From Paenibacillus sp. 1781tsa1 (lineage in GTDB: Bacteria > Bacillota > Bacilli > Paenibacillales > Paenibacillaceae): a stretch of DNA of 64,000 nt. The notes under the pieces were generated by a model. The model was given only the letters and a program-made list of their open reading frames with translations. It did no database searches and had not been told where the DNA came from. Positions 9,533 to 18,240 of the stretch are shown piece after piece. Positions within the stretch are counted from its first letter, which is position 1; each line of letters begins with the position of its first letter. The DNA is taken from NCBI RefSeq assembly GCF_024159265.1, contig NZ_JAMYWY010000001.1:3100001-3164000 (forward strand). Direction: 5' to 3'. Position numbers and translations under genes: made by a program.

Positions 9533-10456
9533 TTGAGCCTGTATCCTTATGAGAAAATGCTTGAACGGCAGGATCTCCTGGAGAGACTGGATATTGCAAT
9601 GGTGTGGGGACATTATGAGATTCGCGTGATGCGATTTCATCTGACTTCTTTTCCAGCAGGCCGAGTTGTGGATTTCCATAATCATGCGGAGTTTGAGTTT
9701 CATTTTATCCCGAGAGGAAAAGGCAAAGTTATTCTTGATGATCAGACACATGCACTTTCGGAAGGTATGTTGTATTTGACTGGTCCGGGTGTCGTACATT
9801 ATCAGGAGGCGGACGCCAAAGAGGATATGGATGAACTATGTCTTCATGTGGATATCGTTCATAAGCCAAGAGAGCATGTCGATCCTTGGGAAGCCGCTGA
9901 ATCCGAGGAGACGATTGAAAAGCTCAGAACGCTTCCGCATACTCCGGTGAATGATTATCATCGGGCGATGCATTGTTTTTTGGAAGCCTATGAGGCATGT
10001 GATCAGAAATTGTTAGGTTATTATACGTCGATCAAGCAACTGGTCATTAGCATATTACTCAAAACCGTGCGAGCATACGACACCGGTGGGAATCGACCGG
10101 AAGCCCCTGTTCGGGACATGTCGGCGTATCGTTATGAGTATGCCGTGCAGTATATGGAGGCGAATCATCCTACAGTAGTCACGCTGGAGCATGTAGCTGA
10201 GAAACTTCATATCAGCAGCAGGCAATTGCAGAGAATCTTCTATCAAGTACAGCCTGAGATGCCTTTCAGCCGCGTACTGGAGGATATTCGTCTGCGCGCC
10301 GTGTGCCGTAATCTGGAGGAAAGTAACGTATCCATCGAACAGATCGCTCTCGCTTCAGGCTTCAATAATGCCAACTATTTGCATGCTGTATTTCGCAAAC
10401 GTTTGGGGATGACCCCATCGGCTTTTCGTAAAATGAAACAACCAATACTTAAGTGA
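9533..10456 (+). CDS. AraC-family transcriptional regulator with cupin sensor
   Basis: Regulator of 307 residues. The N-terminal third is a cupin fold: the FHNHAEFEFHFIPRGKGKVILDD segment around residues 45-70 supplies the histidine-rich barrel that commonly binds a sugar. The C-terminal 100 residues form the two helix-turn-helix units of AraC proteins, with LEHVAEKLHISSRQLQRIFY and IEQIALASGFNNANYLHAVF. The start is a TTG after a near-perfect AAGGAGGTG site. It sits between two dehydrogenase genes (24 and 12 bases away), so it is co-transcribed with them and very probably controls this unit in response to its substrate. Confidence 0.92.
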   Translation: MSLYPYEKMLERQDLLERLDIAMVWGHYEIRVMRFHLTSFPAGRVVDFHNHAEFEFHFIPRGKGKVILDDQTHALSEGMLYLTGPGVVHYQEADAKEDMDELCLHVDIVHKPREHVDPWEAAESEETIEKLRTLPHTPVNDYHRAMHCFLEAYEACDQKLLGYYTSIKQLVISILLKTVRAYDTGGNRPEAPVRDMSAYRYEYAVQYMEANHPTVVTLEHVAEKLHISSRQLQRIFYQVQPEMPFSRVLEDIRLRAVCRNLEESNVSIEQIALASGFNNANYLHAVFRKRLGMTPSAFRKMKQPILK

Positions 10457-10468
10457 GGGTGAATATAT

Positions 10469-11566
10469 ATGAGTAAAGTATATCGTATCGGAATTATTGG
10501 CTGTGGTGGAATCGCGAATGGTAAACATCTGCCAAGTCTGAGTAAACTGGATAATGTTGAACTGGTGGCTTTCTGCGATATTGTTCAGGAACGTGCAGAT
10601 GAAGCCAAGCAGAAATATGGCTCTACGGATGCTGAAGTCTACACCGATTATCAGGAATTGCTCAAAGATGAGTCTCTGGATATTGTGCATGTGCTTACGC
10701 CGAATATTTCTCATGCCGAGATTTCCATTGCTGCCCTGGAAGCGGGCAAACATGTCATGTGTGAGAAGCCGATGGCGAAGACCTCTGCCGAAGCACAGCT
10801 CATGCTTGAAGCGGCAGAGCGTACCGGCAAGAAACTGACGATAGGATACAACAACCGATTCAGAGAAGACAGTCAATACTTGAAGAAGGTGTGCGAAGCG
10901 GGTGATCTGGGGAATATCTATTTTGCCAAAGCACATGCCATTAGACGTAGAGCAGTACCAACCTGGGGTGTTTTCCTGGATGAGGAGAAACAAGGCGGCG
11001 GTCCGCTGATTGATATTGGTACACACGCACTTGATCTGACGCTATGGATGATGGATAACTACCAGCCAAAGGTTGTTCTCGGCACGACCTATCATGAGCT
11101 CTCGCAACGTGAAAATGCAGCCAACGCCTGGGGCCCGTGGGACCCGAAACAATTCTCCGTAGAAGATTCGGCCTTCGGCATGATTGTGATGGAGAATGGA
11201 GCAACGATCATGCTAGAATCCAGCTGGGCGCTCAACTCACTGGACGTGGATGAAGCCAAATGCAGCTTGAGTGGAAGTGAAGCAGGTGCGGATATGAAGA
11301 ACGGACTGCGCATTAATGGCGAGAAATTCAGCCGTCTGTACACCAATGAAATTGAACTGAGTGCAGGTGGGGTAGCTTTCTATGATGGCAAGAGCGAGAG
11401 CGCACCAGATGTGGAGATGAGAAAGTGGATTGAAGCGATTGAGAACGATCAGGAGCCAGTCGTTACACCAAAACAAGCGCTGGTTGTATCTCAGATCCTG
11501 GAAGCACTCTATGAATCTGCTCGCACAGGTAAGGCTGTATACTTGAATAACGCTAGCGAAGCATAG
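10469..11566 (+). CDS. Gfo/Idh/MocA family oxidoreductase
   Basis: Second dehydrogenase of the unit, 365 residues. The Rossmann motif is GIIGCGGIANGKHLPSL at residues 8-24, and the catalytic EKP motif (HVMCEKPMAKT) is intact near residue 100. GGGPLIDIGTHALDLTLWMM near residue 180 is the substrate-site block. This arrangement is typical of enzymes that oxidise or reduce sugars, inositols or aminosugars with a nicotinamide cofactor. It ends the three-gene unit and is followed by a terminator. The two dehydrogenases are only distantly similar and probably catalyse different steps. Confidence 0.92.
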   Translation: MSKVYRIGIIGCGGIANGKHLPSLSKLDNVELVAFCDIVQERADEAKQKYGSTDAEVYTDYQELLKDESLDIVHVLTPNISHAEISIAALEAGKHVMCEKPMAKTSAEAQLMLEAAERTGKKLTIGYNNRFREDSQYLKKVCEAGDLGNIYFAKAHAIRRRAVPTWGVFLDEEKQGGGPLIDIGTHALDLTLWMMDNYQPKVVLGTTYHELSQRENAANAWGPWDPKQFSVEDSAFGMIVMENGATIMLESSWALNSLDVDEAKCSLSGSEAGADMKNGLRINGEKFSRLYTNEIELSAGGVAFYDGKSESAPDVEMRKWIEAIENDQEPVVTPKQALVVSQILEALYESARTGKAVYLNNASEA

Positions 11567-11600
11567 AACAGAAGGAAATACAGAAAGCACAGATTACAGA

Positions 11601-11634
11601 ACCCTTTGTCCCGTTATTAGGACAGAGGGTTTTT
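11601..11634 (+). terminator. Intrinsic terminator of the dehydrogenase/AraC unit
   Basis: ACCCTTTGTCC pairs with GGACAGAGGGT (11 base pairs, one G-U) around CGTTATTA, followed by TTTTT. Confidence 0.85.
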
Positions 11635-11722
11635 GGTGTTTTGGATACTAGCTATTGGTCCATACCAGACTCTATTTCAGCACATATGATGAGAGAAAAC
11701 TGAGCTGAAAAGAGGGTATATC

Positions 11723-12436
11723 TTGACTAAAAACAAAATGAGTCATGGTGTTTCCATTGTTGTATGTACCAATCGGCCGCAATTTTTTGAAAACATCCTG
11801 CAAAATTACAGTCGGCAGCATTATAAAAGCAAAGAACTGATCATTGTCCTGAATCATGACAGTATGAATCTGGCGTCATTCCAGAACCGTGTTCGAAATC
11901 TTGCCAATGTTCATGTATATCAGGTTCCGGAGAGCATTTCCCTGGGACAAAGCCTGAACGCTGGCATGACAAGGGCTCGTTTTTCGTTGATTGCCAAATT
12001 TGATGATGATGACTACTATTCGCCATATTATTTGACAGAACAGGTGAGAGAACTTAGACGGACCAAAAGTGATATTGTGGGCAAACATTCGTGCCTGGTC
12101 TACTTGGGTGCGTCCAAGACACTATTGGTCAGATCCCCTGCTGAAAAAAATAAACCGGTTGAATTTGTACAAGGGGGTACTATTTTATTTAAAAGGGAGA
12201 TCTTGAAAAAGGTCCGCTTCACGGACCGTTCAGTAGGGGAAGATGTAACCTTCCTGAGACAATGCAGGAAAAGAGGATTCAAAGCGTACGCGACCTCACC
12301 TTTCAATTATGTGTATCACCGGAGAAAAAACAAAAAAAGCCATACGTGGAGAGCGGATGACAACTTTTACCTGGAGGGAAGCACCAAACTTGCAGTTACG
12401 GACGATTTTAGACCCTTTGCTAATAAGAAATTATAG
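11723..12436 (+). CDS. Glycosyltransferase family 2
   Basis: Small GT-A fold glycosyltransferase of 237 residues. The N-terminal strand VSIVVCTNRPQFFENIL and the metal-binding FDDDDYYSPYYL block near residue 95 are typical of family 2, where the aspartates hold the divalent cation and nucleotide sugar. A GEDVTFLRQCRKRGFKA block near residue 170 supplies the acceptor-side ED motif. No membrane helix is visible. The start is a TTG after AGAGGG. It stands alone between two terminator-bounded units, so neither donor nor acceptor can be guessed; transfer onto a cell-surface or spore polymer is typical for such orphan enzymes. Confidence 0.85.
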   Translation: MTKNKMSHGVSIVVCTNRPQFFENILQNYSRQHYKSKELIIVLNHDSMNLASFQNRVRNLANVHVYQVPESISLGQSLNAGMTRARFSLIAKFDDDDYYSPYYLTEQVRELRRTKSDIVGKHSCLVYLGASKTLLVRSPAEKNKPVEFVQGGTILFKREILKKVRFTDRSVGEDVTFLRQCRKRGFKAYATSPFNYVYHRRKNKKSHTWRADDNFYLEGSTKLAVTDDFRPFANKKL

Positions 12437-12542
12437 AGGAGAAAGAGATGCTTCTGCTCAATGCAGATGCGTCTTTTTTGTGCCCAAATGGTTCAATTGG
12501 GAGGTGGTGAGAAAAAAATATGAATTTAATTGAAAAAAAGTA

Positions 12543-12597
12543 TTGCATATAAGTTTAGTCGGAATTATATTAATGGTATAAGGTCTAGACCATATAC
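12543..12597 (+). promoter_or_regulatory. Promoter with overlapping 22-bp palindromic operator
   Basis: A -35 box TTGCAT (12543-12548) and -10 box TATATT (12566-12571) are separated by 17 bases. Directly downstream, at the expected transcription start, lies the near-perfect palindrome GTATAAGGTCTAGACCATATAC (12576-12597, one mismatched pair), centred on GGTCTAGACC. The position fits autorepression by the FadR-type regulator encoded 17 bases further on. Confidence 0.65.
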
Positions 12598-12613
12598 AGA
12601 TCGGAGTGTTCAG

Positions 12614-13366
12614 ATGTCCAGTACGTTTTCATTTCGTTTTGAGAAAGTATCCACCAAAAAGGTTAGTGAATTCATTAGAGAACAATTGGAAGAAGCCATT
12701 ATTCTGAAAGAATTAATGAGTGAAGAACAGCTTCCAGCCGAGCGAGATCTGGCAGAGATTTTTAACGTAAGCCGCATTACCGTTCGTGAAGCACTCTCTT
12801 CACTGGAAGAGAAAGGCTTGATTGAGAAAAGGGTGGGTGCCAAAGGCGGAACATTTGTACTGCCTCTGACAGCCAATTCGCATAAACGGACCAGAGAAGA
12901 GATTAAGCGGGATTGGTCACAGATGCTGAAGGTGTTTGAATATCGAACGATCATCGAGCCGGAGGGAGCTTTTCTCGCTGCTGAGCGGATCACCGCAGGC
13001 GAACTGGAGCTGCTTGAGGGCTATATGGAACAAAGTATAGAGCCGGACTGTACAAGGGAATGGTTCAGGGCGCTGGATGTGAAATTTCATCTGACCATTG
13101 CCAAAGCTTCGGGAAATCCCTATTGCGAGAGAGCGGTCAGACAGATCCGGACCAAAATTAATCCGGCGCTGGATTTGATGCCCTATGATGACCGGATACG
13201 TACCGTCAACCACGGTGTACATATGGAGATTCTTGAAGCGCTGAAAGCACATGACAGGTTCAAGTCCCGAGAGACGATGAAAAGACATATCGAATTCTCG
13301 GCTGACGCGATCTATGCCCGTTTGGTTTCTGAATCGGATGAAAATGAAGGGAATGACAGCGAATGA
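12614..13366 (+). CDS. FadR-subfamily GntR transcriptional regulator
   Basis: Regulator of 250 residues when read from the ATG at 12614, which has GGAG 8 bases upstream; a longer TTG start at 12530 overlaps the promoter and is unlikely. The N-terminal winged helix is clear ([25 protein letters not shown], with the wing AKGGTFVLP). The C-terminal FCD ligand domain follows, with the pattern [19 protein letters not shown] supplying the metal- or acid-binding Asp and His residues. Its stop overlaps the next start as ATGA, so it is translated together with the M20 amidohydrolase. It probably represses the whole peptide-use locus and responds to an amino acid or related acid; this is inferred. Confidence 0.9.
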   Translation: MSSTFSFRFEKVSTKKVSEFIREQLEEAIILKELMSEEQLPAERDLAEIFNVSRITVREALSSLEEKGLIEKRVGAKGGTFVLPLTANSHKRTREEIKRDWSQMLKVFEYRTIIEPEGAFLAAERITAGELELLEGYMEQSIEPDCTREWFRALDVKFHLTIAKASGNPYCERAVRQIRTKINPALDLMPYDDRIRTVNHGVHMEILEALKAHDRFKSRETMKRHIEFSADAIYARLVSESDENEGNDSE

Positions 13367-14574
13367 ATCGTTCAGAACTGATTAAGCTGGCTCAGCCATT
13401 ACAAGACCAGTTAAGCGCCTGGCGCAGAGATCTGCATCGCCATCCTGAGATTGGCTACGAGGAGCATCGCACATCCTCTATCGTAGCTGAACATCTGGAA
13501 AGCCTGGGCCTGGAAGTTACACGTAATGTGGGACAGACCGGTGTCACAGGCCTGCTTCGCGGAGAGACAGATGGACCAACCTTTGCCTTGCGCGCAGACA
13601 TGGATGCTCTGCCAATCCAGGATCAGAAAGCGGTGGAATACCGCTCGCAAGTAGATGGCAAAGCGCATCTGTGTGGACATGACGCTCACACCTCCATCCT
13701 GATGGGAGCTGCCCAATTGCTTACTGGCCTTGGAAGACCGAAATCAGGCAACATCAAATTCATTTTCCAGCCAGCGGAAGAGGGACTTGCAGGGGCAAGA
13801 GCCATGATCCAGGACGGTGTTCTGGAGAATCCCAAGGTTGATGCCATCGCAGGGTTACACATGACACCTGGACAGGACACGGGAACCTTGGGCGTAAGTC
13901 AGGGCGTTGCATTTGCTTCAGCTGATCCCTTGATTATTAAGGTGTCTGGCAAAGGTGGACATGCGGCTCGTCCGCATGAAGGCATTGACGCGATTGCGGT
14001 ATCTGCTCAGGTCATCACCGCCTTGCAAAATATCGTCAGTCGGATGGTCGATCCGCTTGAACCCGCTGTAGTCACCATTGGCAAAATCACCGGAGGTTAT
14101 ATGGGAACAGCCATCGCCCCGGAAGTGGAGATGATCGGTACGGTTCGTACACTCTCACCTGCCATTCGTGAACGGATGCCAGCTTTGATCGAGCAGGTTG
14201 TTAAAGGGGTCTGTGATTCTTTCGGAGCAGGATGCGAAGTCGTCTACGGTGATGGATACCCTGTTGTCGTGAATGATCTCGGCATGGTTGACCTGCTGAC
14301 AGAGACCTGCGACCAGGTTAATGTGCAGAAGGGATGGAACTATATCAAACCCTCTACAGGGGGAGAGGATTTCGCTTTTTATTGTGAACAGATTCCGGGT
14401 GTATTTTTCAGACTTGGATCTGGTAATGATGAGGAACGGACTCGCTATCCACTTCACCATCCTATGTTTGATCTCGATGAGACAGCGATGCCTTATGGAG
14501 TGGGCATGTTGTCTGCAGTAGCTCTTGAATTTTTGGCAAGGAATACAACTTCTGAGGGGGAGCAATCACAATGA
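13363..14574 (+). CDS. M20 family metallo-amidohydrolase (hippurate hydrolase/aminoacylase-like)
   Basis: Zinc or manganese amidohydrolase of the M20D type, 403 residues. Metal and catalytic motifs are present: [14 protein letters not shown] near residue 22, [13 protein letters not shown] near residue 80, [14 protein letters not shown] near residue 105, [11 protein letters not shown] near residue 140 and the final GGEDFAFY near residue 335. Members remove acyl groups from amino acids or split small peptides in the cytoplasm. The gene overlaps the regulator before it and the binding-protein gene after it by 4 bases each (ATGA). Together with the peptide importer and S9 peptidase it suggests uptake and breakdown of N-acylated or small peptides. 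Confidence 0.93.
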   Translation: MNRSELIKLAQPLQDQLSAWRRDLHRHPEIGYEEHRTSSIVAEHLESLGLEVTRNVGQTGVTGLLRGETDGPTFALRADMDALPIQDQKAVEYRSQVDGKAHLCGHDAHTSILMGAAQLLTGLGRPKSGNIKFIFQPAEEGLAGARAMIQDGVLENPKVDAIAGLHMTPGQDTGTLGVSQGVAFASADPLIIKVSGKGGHAARPHEGIDAIAVSAQVITALQNIVSRMVDPLEPAVVTIGKITGGYMGTAIAPEVEMIGTVRTLSPAIRERMPALIEQVVKGVCDSFGAGCEVVYGDGYPVVVNDLGMVDLLTETCDQVNVQKGWNYIKPSTGGEDFAFYCEQIPGVFFRLGSGNDEERTRYPLHHPMFDLDETAMPYGVGMLSAVALEFLARNTTSEGEQSQ

Positions 14575-16136
14575 AAAAAAGACAATGGACAGGCTTGTGG
14601 ATCACATTACTGGCAATCGTCATGGTACTCAGCGCCTGCGGAGGAAAAACAACTAGCACCAATGACAATGCCGTAACAGAAGGAACGGGCAGTGGAAGCG
14701 CAAGTACAACACTGACCATTGCTGCAGCAACAGATATTGAGAGTTTCGATCCGCACAACAACAACAACACCTCCAGTGAGGCTGTCCTGGTCAATGTTTT
14801 TGATTACTTGATCAAGAATGACAGTGAACAGAAAAAAGTCGCGGGACTTGCGACGTCATGGGATCAGGTTGATGACACAACATGGAGATTCAAGCTGCGT
14901 GAAGGCGTAACCTTCCACAATGGCGATCCTTTCACTTCGGCAGATGTAAAATACACGCTGGAGCGCGTAGCCAAGGACGAGACACTGAAACAAAACAGTT
15001 ATTTCAAAAATATCGTAGAAGTTAAAGCGGTGGATGACTATACCGTAGACATCATCACGGATGGCCCAGATCCGTTGCTCCTGAATCGTTTGTCCAAAAT
15101 GGGAGCTGGTATTCTGCCGGCAAAATATATTGCGGATAAAGGATTTGATGCTTTCCTTAAACAACCGGTAGGCACAGGTCCTTACAAGTTCAGTAAATGG
15201 ACCAAAGATGATCGTGTGGAATTGGTGAAAAACGAGAACTACTTCGACGGTGAACCAAAATGGAATGAAGTGGTATTCCGCGTTATTCCTGAAGCCTCTA
15301 CACGTGTATCCGAATTACTTGCCGGTGGTGTAGATGTTGCGTCTTCCATTCCGTCCACTGATATTGCCCGGATCGAAGGTGAAGCAGACAAAAAGATTGT
15401 CAAAGCACCAATCCAACGTGTGCTTCAGTTGATCTTCCGTCAGACAGAAGGCAGCATCACGGCTGATCCGAAAGTACGTGAAGCCATTGACCTGGCCATC
15501 GACAAACAAGGAATCGTGGACAGCATTGCCGGCGGAGCAGGTATCGTAACCCGCACATCCGTAACACCAGGCAACTTCGGTGCTGATCCTTCATTGTACA
15601 AAACGTCACTCTACGATCAAGCAAAAGCAAAACAGTTGCTGCAAGAAGCTGGCTATGCAGAAGGTGAAGCCGAGATGACCATCTCCGTTTCCGCACAGTA
15701 CAAAGAACAGGCTGAAGTTGTTGCAGCGATGCTGGAACAAGCCGGATTCAAAATCAACCTGGATGTCCTGGAAGCAAGTGCATTCAGTGAACGTTACAGC
15801 TCCAAATCATTCAAAGAAATCTTTATGATCGGTATTGGTAACTCCTTGTTCGATGCTTCGAATAACTACAATCGTTATATGTTGGAAGAAGCCAAAGGCG
15901 AGTCGGATTACAACAATCCTGAAGTAGAAAAACTGCTTCAATCGGCATTGGTGAACATGGACCCAGCGGCTCGTGAGAAAGAGTATCAGCAAGTACAGCA
16001 GATCTTCTCTGAAGAACGCCCAGCCGTATATCTGTACCAAATGGAAGGTGTCTACGGAACAAATGCGAAAGTGAACTTCGCGCCGCGCAGTGACGAGATG
16101 TTCTATGCTGACGAGATCACACCTGTTGCACAGTAA
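14571..16136 (+). CDS. Oligopeptide/dipeptide-type ABC solute-binding lipoprotein
   Basis: Family 5 solute-binding protein of 521 residues. A lipoprotein signal is visible: charged MKKRQW, hydrophobic segment, and the lipobox LSACGG with Cys about residue 23. The mature protein carries the family patterns FDPHNNN, WRFKLREGVTFHNGDPFTSADVKYTLERV and PVGTGPYKFSKWTKDD. It binds peptides or other small compounds outside the membrane for the DppB/DppC-type permeases downstream. It is translationally coupled to the M20 gene and followed by a strong terminator, so the permease genes 220 bases later are expressed either by partial read-through or from their own promoter. Confidence 0.93.
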   Translation: MKKRQWTGLWITLLAIVMVLSACGGKTTSTNDNAVTEGTGSGSASTTLTIAAATDIESFDPHNNNNTSSEAVLVNVFDYLIKNDSEQKKVAGLATSWDQVDDTTWRFKLREGVTFHNGDPFTSADVKYTLERVAKDETLKQNSYFKNIVEVKAVDDYTVDIITDGPDPLLLNRLSKMGAGILPAKYIADKGFDAFLKQPVGTGPYKFSKWTKDDRVELVKNENYFDGEPKWNEVVFRVIPEASTRVSELLAGGVDVASSIPSTDIARIEGEADKKIVKAPIQRVLQLIFRQTEGSITADPKVREAIDLAIDKQGIVDSIAGGAGIVTRTSVTPGNFGADPSLYKTSLYDQAKAKQLLQEAGYAEGEAEMTISVSAQYKEQAEVVAAMLEQAGFKINLDVLEASAFSERYSSKSFKEIFMIGIGNSLFDASNNYNRYMLEEAKGESDYNNPEVEKLLQSALVNMDPAAREKEYQQVQQIFSEERPAVYLYQMEGVYGTNAKVNFAPRSDEMFYADEITPVAQ

Positions 16137-16176
16137 CATCGAGCATAACAACCGGTCATTGAAAAGATAAGGCCGT

Positions 16177-16219
16177 GAACGGCAGGGACTGGAAAACCAT
16201 GTTCCTGCCGTTCTTTTTT
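16177..16219 (+). terminator. Intrinsic terminator between binding protein and permeases
   Basis: GAACGGCAGGGAC pairs with GTTCCTGCCGTTC over 13 base pairs (one G-U) with a T6 tail. Its place between the binding-protein gene and the permeases is a common way to make more binding protein than membrane subunits. Confidence 0.85.
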
Positions 16220-16355
16220 AAGATGATAGAATTTATACGTTTTCAGCGGAGCTGAAGGATTCGATCATCGCAAGAAAAACTTCAACTAACTGCGGTCTGT
16301 CTTCTGTGAAAGTACGTCGATAAGTGTTTTTCTTTACAAGGGAGGTGAACAAGGA

Positions 16356-17273
16356 ATGGGCAAATACGTACTTAAGTCATTACTTCAGATCATTCCGGTG
16401 CTGTTCATTGTTTCATTAATTGTGTTCATTTTGGTTCGAGTCACTGGTGATCCGGTTGCGCTAATGTTGCCTGAAACGGCTACCGCTGAAGATCGTGCTG
16501 TTTTGACGCAGGCGCTCGGTTTGGACCAGCCTTTATATACGCAATACGTGAAATTTCTGGGAAGTGCGATCCAGGGAGACTTTGGTCAGTCTTTTCGCTA
16601 CAATCAACCTGCGTTAGAGCTTGTGCTGGAGAGATTGCCTGCCAGCTTTGAACTGGCAGTAGCCGCCATGTTCTTTGCTGTACTTATGGCTGTGCCACTT
16701 GGGGTCATTTCAGCTGTCAAACGCAATACATTTACCGATCTCATCATTTCTGGAATATCCGTCATTGGTAAGGCGATGCCAAACTTCTGGATGGGGATCA
16801 TGCTTATCCTCTTGTTCTCCGTCATGCTGGGCGTATTGCCGGTATCCGGTCGCGGAGGATTGTCACATCTGATCTTGCCGGCATTCACGCTCGGCGTTGG
16901 ACTGGCTGCTCAGATGACCCGGCTGATTCGCTCCAGCATGCTGGAGATTCTGAATCAGGACTATATTCGAACAGCCCGCAGCAAAGGACTTGGTCGGATG
17001 GTTGTCATTGTGAAACATGCGTTTCGGAACGGATTGATTCCGGTCGTGACAATTATGAGTTTGCAGTTTACAAGTCTGATCGGGGGAACTTTGATTACGG
17101 AAACGGTATTCTCATGGCCTGGACTGGGTCAATTGTTGGTCGTTGCAGTCAACACACATGATATGGCGATTGTACAGGCTGCGGTGTTTGTCATTGCTGT
17201 CATCGTAGTGGTAACCAACATCTTGACGGATGTGGCCTACAGGCTGCTTGATCCGCGCATCAAATACGACTAG
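16356..17273 (+). CDS. Dipeptide-type ABC permease, DppB family
   Basis: Membrane permease of 305 residues with the DppB layout: an N-terminal helix (LLQIIPVLFIVSLIVFILVR), the conserved GDPVALMLPE segment and LGLDQPLYTQYVKFL loop, and four or five further helices. The ATPase contact loop is LNQDYIRTARSKGLG near residue 205. A GGGAGGTGA ribosome site precedes the ATG. It is followed 16 bases later by the DppC-type partner. No DppD/DppF ATPase genes are present in the locus, so ATPase subunits must come from elsewhere if the importer is functional. Confidence 0.92.
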   Translation: MGKYVLKSLLQIIPVLFIVSLIVFILVRVTGDPVALMLPETATAEDRAVLTQALGLDQPLYTQYVKFLGSAIQGDFGQSFRYNQPALELVLERLPASFELAVAAMFFAVLMAVPLGVISAVKRNTFTDLIISGISVIGKAMPNFWMGIMLILLFSVMLGVLPVSGRGGLSHLILPAFTLGVGLAAQMTRLIRSSMLEILNQDYIRTARSKGLGRMVVIVKHAFRNGLIPVVTIMSLQFTSLIGGTLITETVFSWPGLGQLLVVAVNTHDMAIVQAAVFVIAVIVVVTNILTDVAYRLLDPRIKYD

Positions 17274-17289
17274 AAGGAGGTGCAATCAT

Positions 17290-18219
17290 ATGACAGGCAG
17301 CAATGAAATGCCAATTCCGGGTACAGAACAGGAACAGGACAATGGACGTGCACCAACGGGATTTCGTTATATCTGGCAACAACTGATCATCAGCAAGACC
17401 GGAATGTTTGGTGCTGTGCTTGTATTGTTGGTGGTGTTAATCGCCATAGGTGCACCTCTATTGACGAGTCATGATCCAGCGGCAGTGAATCCGCTCAATC
17501 GCCTTAAACCGCCTGCATGGCTTGAGGGTGGAACGGCCGAATACTGGCTGGGGACCGACAATCTGGGCAGAGACATGTGGAGCCGAATTGTATATGGTGC
17601 CCGGGTTTCCTTAATCGTGGGGATGGGTGCCGTGATTGTATCAGGCATCATTGGCGCCATTTTGGGGTTGGTATCCGGATTCTACGGGAAATGGCTGGAT
17701 GCCATCATCATGCGTGTAGGTGATGCCTTCATGGCGATCCCAACCATTCTATTTATGCTCGTTGTGATGGCGATTGTTGGCCCGGGTATTACAACGCTGA
17801 TTTTTGTCATCGGAGTGACGAACTGGGTTCCATTCACCCGTGTGGTAAGAAGTGAGGTTCTCAGTATCAAAGAGCGTGATTTTGTTCATGCGGCCAGATC
17901 GATTGGCGCGAAGAATGGAAGACTGATTCTCAAACACATTCTGCCGAATATCCTTTCATCCTTTATCGTGATCTGCGGTATGAATGTCGGCACAACGATT
18001 ATTATGGAAGCTTCACTCAGCTTCCTCGGTCTGGGTATCAAACCACCTGATGTATCCTGGGGAGGGATGCTCAGTGATGGCAGACAATACGTTGCAACAA
18101 GCTGGTGGGTCGCTACATTCCCGGGACTAGCCATTACATTTACCGTACTCGGTGTTATTTTCCTTGGAGATTGGCTGCGTGATGTGCTTGATCCACGTAC
18201 GGAGACAACCCAAAAATAA
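17290..18219 (+). CDS. Dipeptide-type ABC permease, DppC family
   Basis: Second permease, 309 residues, read from the ATG at 17290, which has AAGGAGG 8 bases upstream; the frame remains open further left into the preceding gene. Typical DppC features are the long N-terminal cytoplasmic segment, the first helix near residues 40-65, WLGTDNLGRDMWSRIVYGARVS near residue 85 and the ATPase contact loop IKERDFVHAARSIGAK near residue 195. It pairs with the DppB-like subunit upstream. The next gene begins 21 bases after its stop and encodes a peptidase, linking import to breakdown. Confidence 0.92.
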   Translation: MTGSNEMPIPGTEQEQDNGRAPTGFRYIWQQLIISKTGMFGAVLVLLVVLIAIGAPLLTSHDPAAVNPLNRLKPPAWLEGGTAEYWLGTDNLGRDMWSRIVYGARVSLIVGMGAVIVSGIIGAILGLVSGFYGKWLDAIIMRVGDAFMAIPTILFMLVVMAIVGPGITTLIFVIGVTNWVPFTRVVRSEVLSIKERDFVHAARSIGAKNGRLILKHILPNILSSFIVICGMNVGTTIIMEASLSFLGLGIKPPDVSWGGMLSDGRQYVATSWWVATFPGLAITFTVLGVIFLGDWLRDVLDPRTETTQK

Positions 18220-18240
18220 ACGGAGAAGGGAGCCATCATT

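Noticed and set aside
16220..16355. Possible riboswitch before the DppB-like gene
   Set aside because: The spacer has a small TTCAGC-GGA-GCTGAA hairpin but none of the conserved blocks of a known riboswitch and no terminator platform.
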